A stretch of DNA of 5,864 bases, from assembly GCA_026785865.1 (NCBI GenBank), contig JAJAZG010000022.1, positions 1 to 5,864 on the forward strand, in the 5' to 3' direction. This stretch comes from Pseudanabaena sp. CAN_BIN31 (GTDB taxonomy: Bacteria > Cyanobacteriota > Cyanobacteriia > Pseudanabaenales > Pseudanabaenaceae). Both the position numbers and the translations under genes were made by a program. The notes beneath the pieces were generated by a model, which was not told the origin of the DNA, did not search any database, and was given only the letters and a program-made list of their open reading frames with translations. Positions 5,312-5,864 of this stretch are shown here, piece after piece (the first letter of the stretch is position 1; the number at the start of each line of letters is the position of its first letter).

Positions 5312-5340
5312 TGAGGCAACTTGTAAAAATAAGTTGCTCA
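5312..5340. terminator. Stem-loop downstream of the McrB-like gene, possible terminator
   Basis: TGAG (5312-5315) and CAACTT (5317-5322) pair with AAGTTGCTCA (5331-5340), giving ten base pairs with G5316 bulged and an 8-base loop. Five T residues follow only after nine bases (5350-5354), so it is not a textbook intrinsic terminator. It begins 92 bases after the McrB-like stop codon. It could instead be a structured leader or small RNA. Confidence 0.35.
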
Positions 5341-5368
5341 CAATGGCAATTTTTAATAGTCTTAACAA

Positions 5369-5421
5369 TGGACTTAAGCCCTCTGCCTGTTTGAGTTGTT
5401 TCTACAAGCTGTCTAAGTCCA
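5369..5421. repeat. Short inverted repeat upstream of bciB
   Basis: TGGACTTA (5369-5376) is the perfect complement of TAAGTCCA (5414-5421), with 37 bases between the arms. It ends 69 bases before the bciB start, so it could be part of a structured 5' leader or a protein binding site. The arms are short and may be chance. Confidence 0.3.
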
Positions 5422-5490
5422 GAGTAAGCGAGTGTTTACGAAGTTTAGAGAGTATGATTTAGCTAGATCTATATAGTAAGAAATAGCAAA

Positions 5491-5864
5491 ATGTCGGTTG
5501 TTCCATCCCATCGCAAGGCAAAAGGGCTTGCAGATACACAGCGCCGCCCTGCCAAAGAATTATGTAGTGAGTGCGGTCTCTGTGATACGCATTACATTCA
5601 CTATGTCAAAGATGCTTGTGCATTTATCACGCAGCATATTGATGAACTCGAAACTCAATCCCACGGTCGATCGCGCGATCTTGATAACGAACAAGAATTA
5701 TATTTCGGTGTACATCAAGAAATGATCGCCGCTCGTAAAACTGAACCAATCGAGGGGGCGCAATGGACAGGAATTGTGTCTAGTTTAGCGATCGCCATGC
5801 TAGAAGGCGGCTTAGTCGAGGGTGTGGTTTGTGTGCAATCTAGTGAAAGCGATCGCTTCAAACC
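5491..5864 (+). CDS. bciB: 3,8-divinyl chlorophyllide a 8-vinyl reductase, cyanobacterial ferredoxin-dependent type (5' part, cut by window edge)
   Basis: The frame from ATG 5491 stays open to the window end (124 codons plus two bases), roughly the first third of a protein usually near 400 residues. The start reads MSVVPSHRKAKGL, followed by RRPAKELCSECGLCDTHYIHY. That stretch holds C25, C28 and C31, a cysteine cluster for an iron-sulfur centre. Further on is QWTGIVSSLAIAMLEGGLVEGVV (about 92-114). This matches the FrhB/HCAR-like family and specifically Synechocystis slr1923-type BciB. The enzyme reduces the 8-vinyl group of divinyl (proto)chlorophyllide in chlorophyll synthesis, using ferredoxin, flavin and [4Fe-4S] clusters. 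The paralogous 7-hydroxymethyl chlorophyll a reductase is the main alternative. No Shine-Dalgarno is evident. It is the housekeeping flank of the island and is unlikely to act with the defence genes. Confidence 0.87.
   Translation, partial: MSVVPSHRKAKGLADTQRRPAKELCSECGLCDTHYIHYVKDACAFITQHIDELETQSHGRSRDLDNEQELYFGVHQEMIAARKTEPIEGAQWTGIVSSLAIAMLEGGLVEGVVCVQSSESDRFK

Larger units (their letters stand above)
5221..5490. other. Intergenic region between the McrB-like gene and bciB
   Basis: These 270 bases carry no convincing reading frame. They hold a HIP1 site inside a 12-base perfect palindrome ATGCGATCGCAT (5222-5233), directly overlapped by GCATATTGATATGC (5230-5243). Two stem-loops follow (5312-5340 and 5369-5421), and then AT-rich DNA before bciB. 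TATAGT (5472-5477) and TATGAT (5453-5458) are possible -10 elements for bciB, but neither has a good -35 partner. No McrC-like coding potential or tRNA is visible. Confidence 0.5.
635..5856. repeat. HIP1 octamers (GCGATCGC), eight copies
   Basis: Exact copies of the cyanobacterial highly iterated palindrome lie at 635-642, 1017-1024, 2909-2916, 4096-4103, 4775-4782, 5224-5231, 5788-5795 and 5849-5856. Random sequence of this length would give about 0.1. They occur in genes on both strands and in one intergenic site. HIP1 overrepresentation is a known hallmark of many cyanobacterial genomes and supports the host assignment. None is seen between 1025 and 2908, the MNT to ParE stretch. Confidence 0.95.

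Noticed and set aside
5498..5725. A 75-codon plus-strand open frame
   Set aside because: It is an out-of-frame shadow of the bciB start, whose true frame begins at 5491, carries the CSECGLC cluster and continues past the window edge.

Overview
The window looks like cyanobacterial chromosome, possibly Pseudanabaena-like, though the genus is a guess. Three things support this. The HIP1 octamer GCGATCGC occurs at eight places in 5.9 kb, against about 0.1 expected by chance. The right edge encodes the cyanobacterial-type divinyl chlorophyllide 8-vinyl reductase BciB. The DUF29, HEPN/MNT, HNH and ParDE families here are typical of cyanobacterial accessory islands.

Layout, left to right. Bases 1-173 hold a decayed 3' end of an IS200/IS605-type element: a frame-broken tnpB tail, then the subterminal hairpin and a terminal ATGTCAA. 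The element ends exactly at the ribosome binding site of the next gene. A tightly packed plus-strand cluster follows: a DUF29 protein (185-685), a HEPN protein of the HI0074 type (696-1106), its MNT nucleotidyltransferase partner (1093-1434), a small acidic uncharacterised protein (1480-1881) and an HNH endonuclease (1871-2296). The last two overlap by 11 bases and look like one functional pair. A 146-bp imperfect inverted repeat (2296-2441) fills the gap to a convergent minus-strand ParE/ParD toxin-antitoxin pair (2435-3003). Divergent from that pair is a 662-residue McrB-like AAA+ NTPase (3232-5220). A 270-bp intergenic region with two stem-loops leads to bciB, which begins at 5491 and runs off the window.

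Together the genes form a small defence or stabilisation island: two recognisable toxin-antitoxin modules (HEPN-MNT and ParDE), a candidate third (small acidic protein plus HNH nuclease) and a McrB-type ATPase with no McrC in view. It lies between a transposon scar and a conserved housekeeping photosynthesis gene. The best candidates for something undescribed are the small-protein/HNH pair, the McrB homologue with a large insertion between Walker A and Walker B and no adjacent McrC, the inverted-repeat element, and the possible omega-RNA scar whose guide would be the DUF29 start. All assignments rest on motif recognition by eye; no database search was run.
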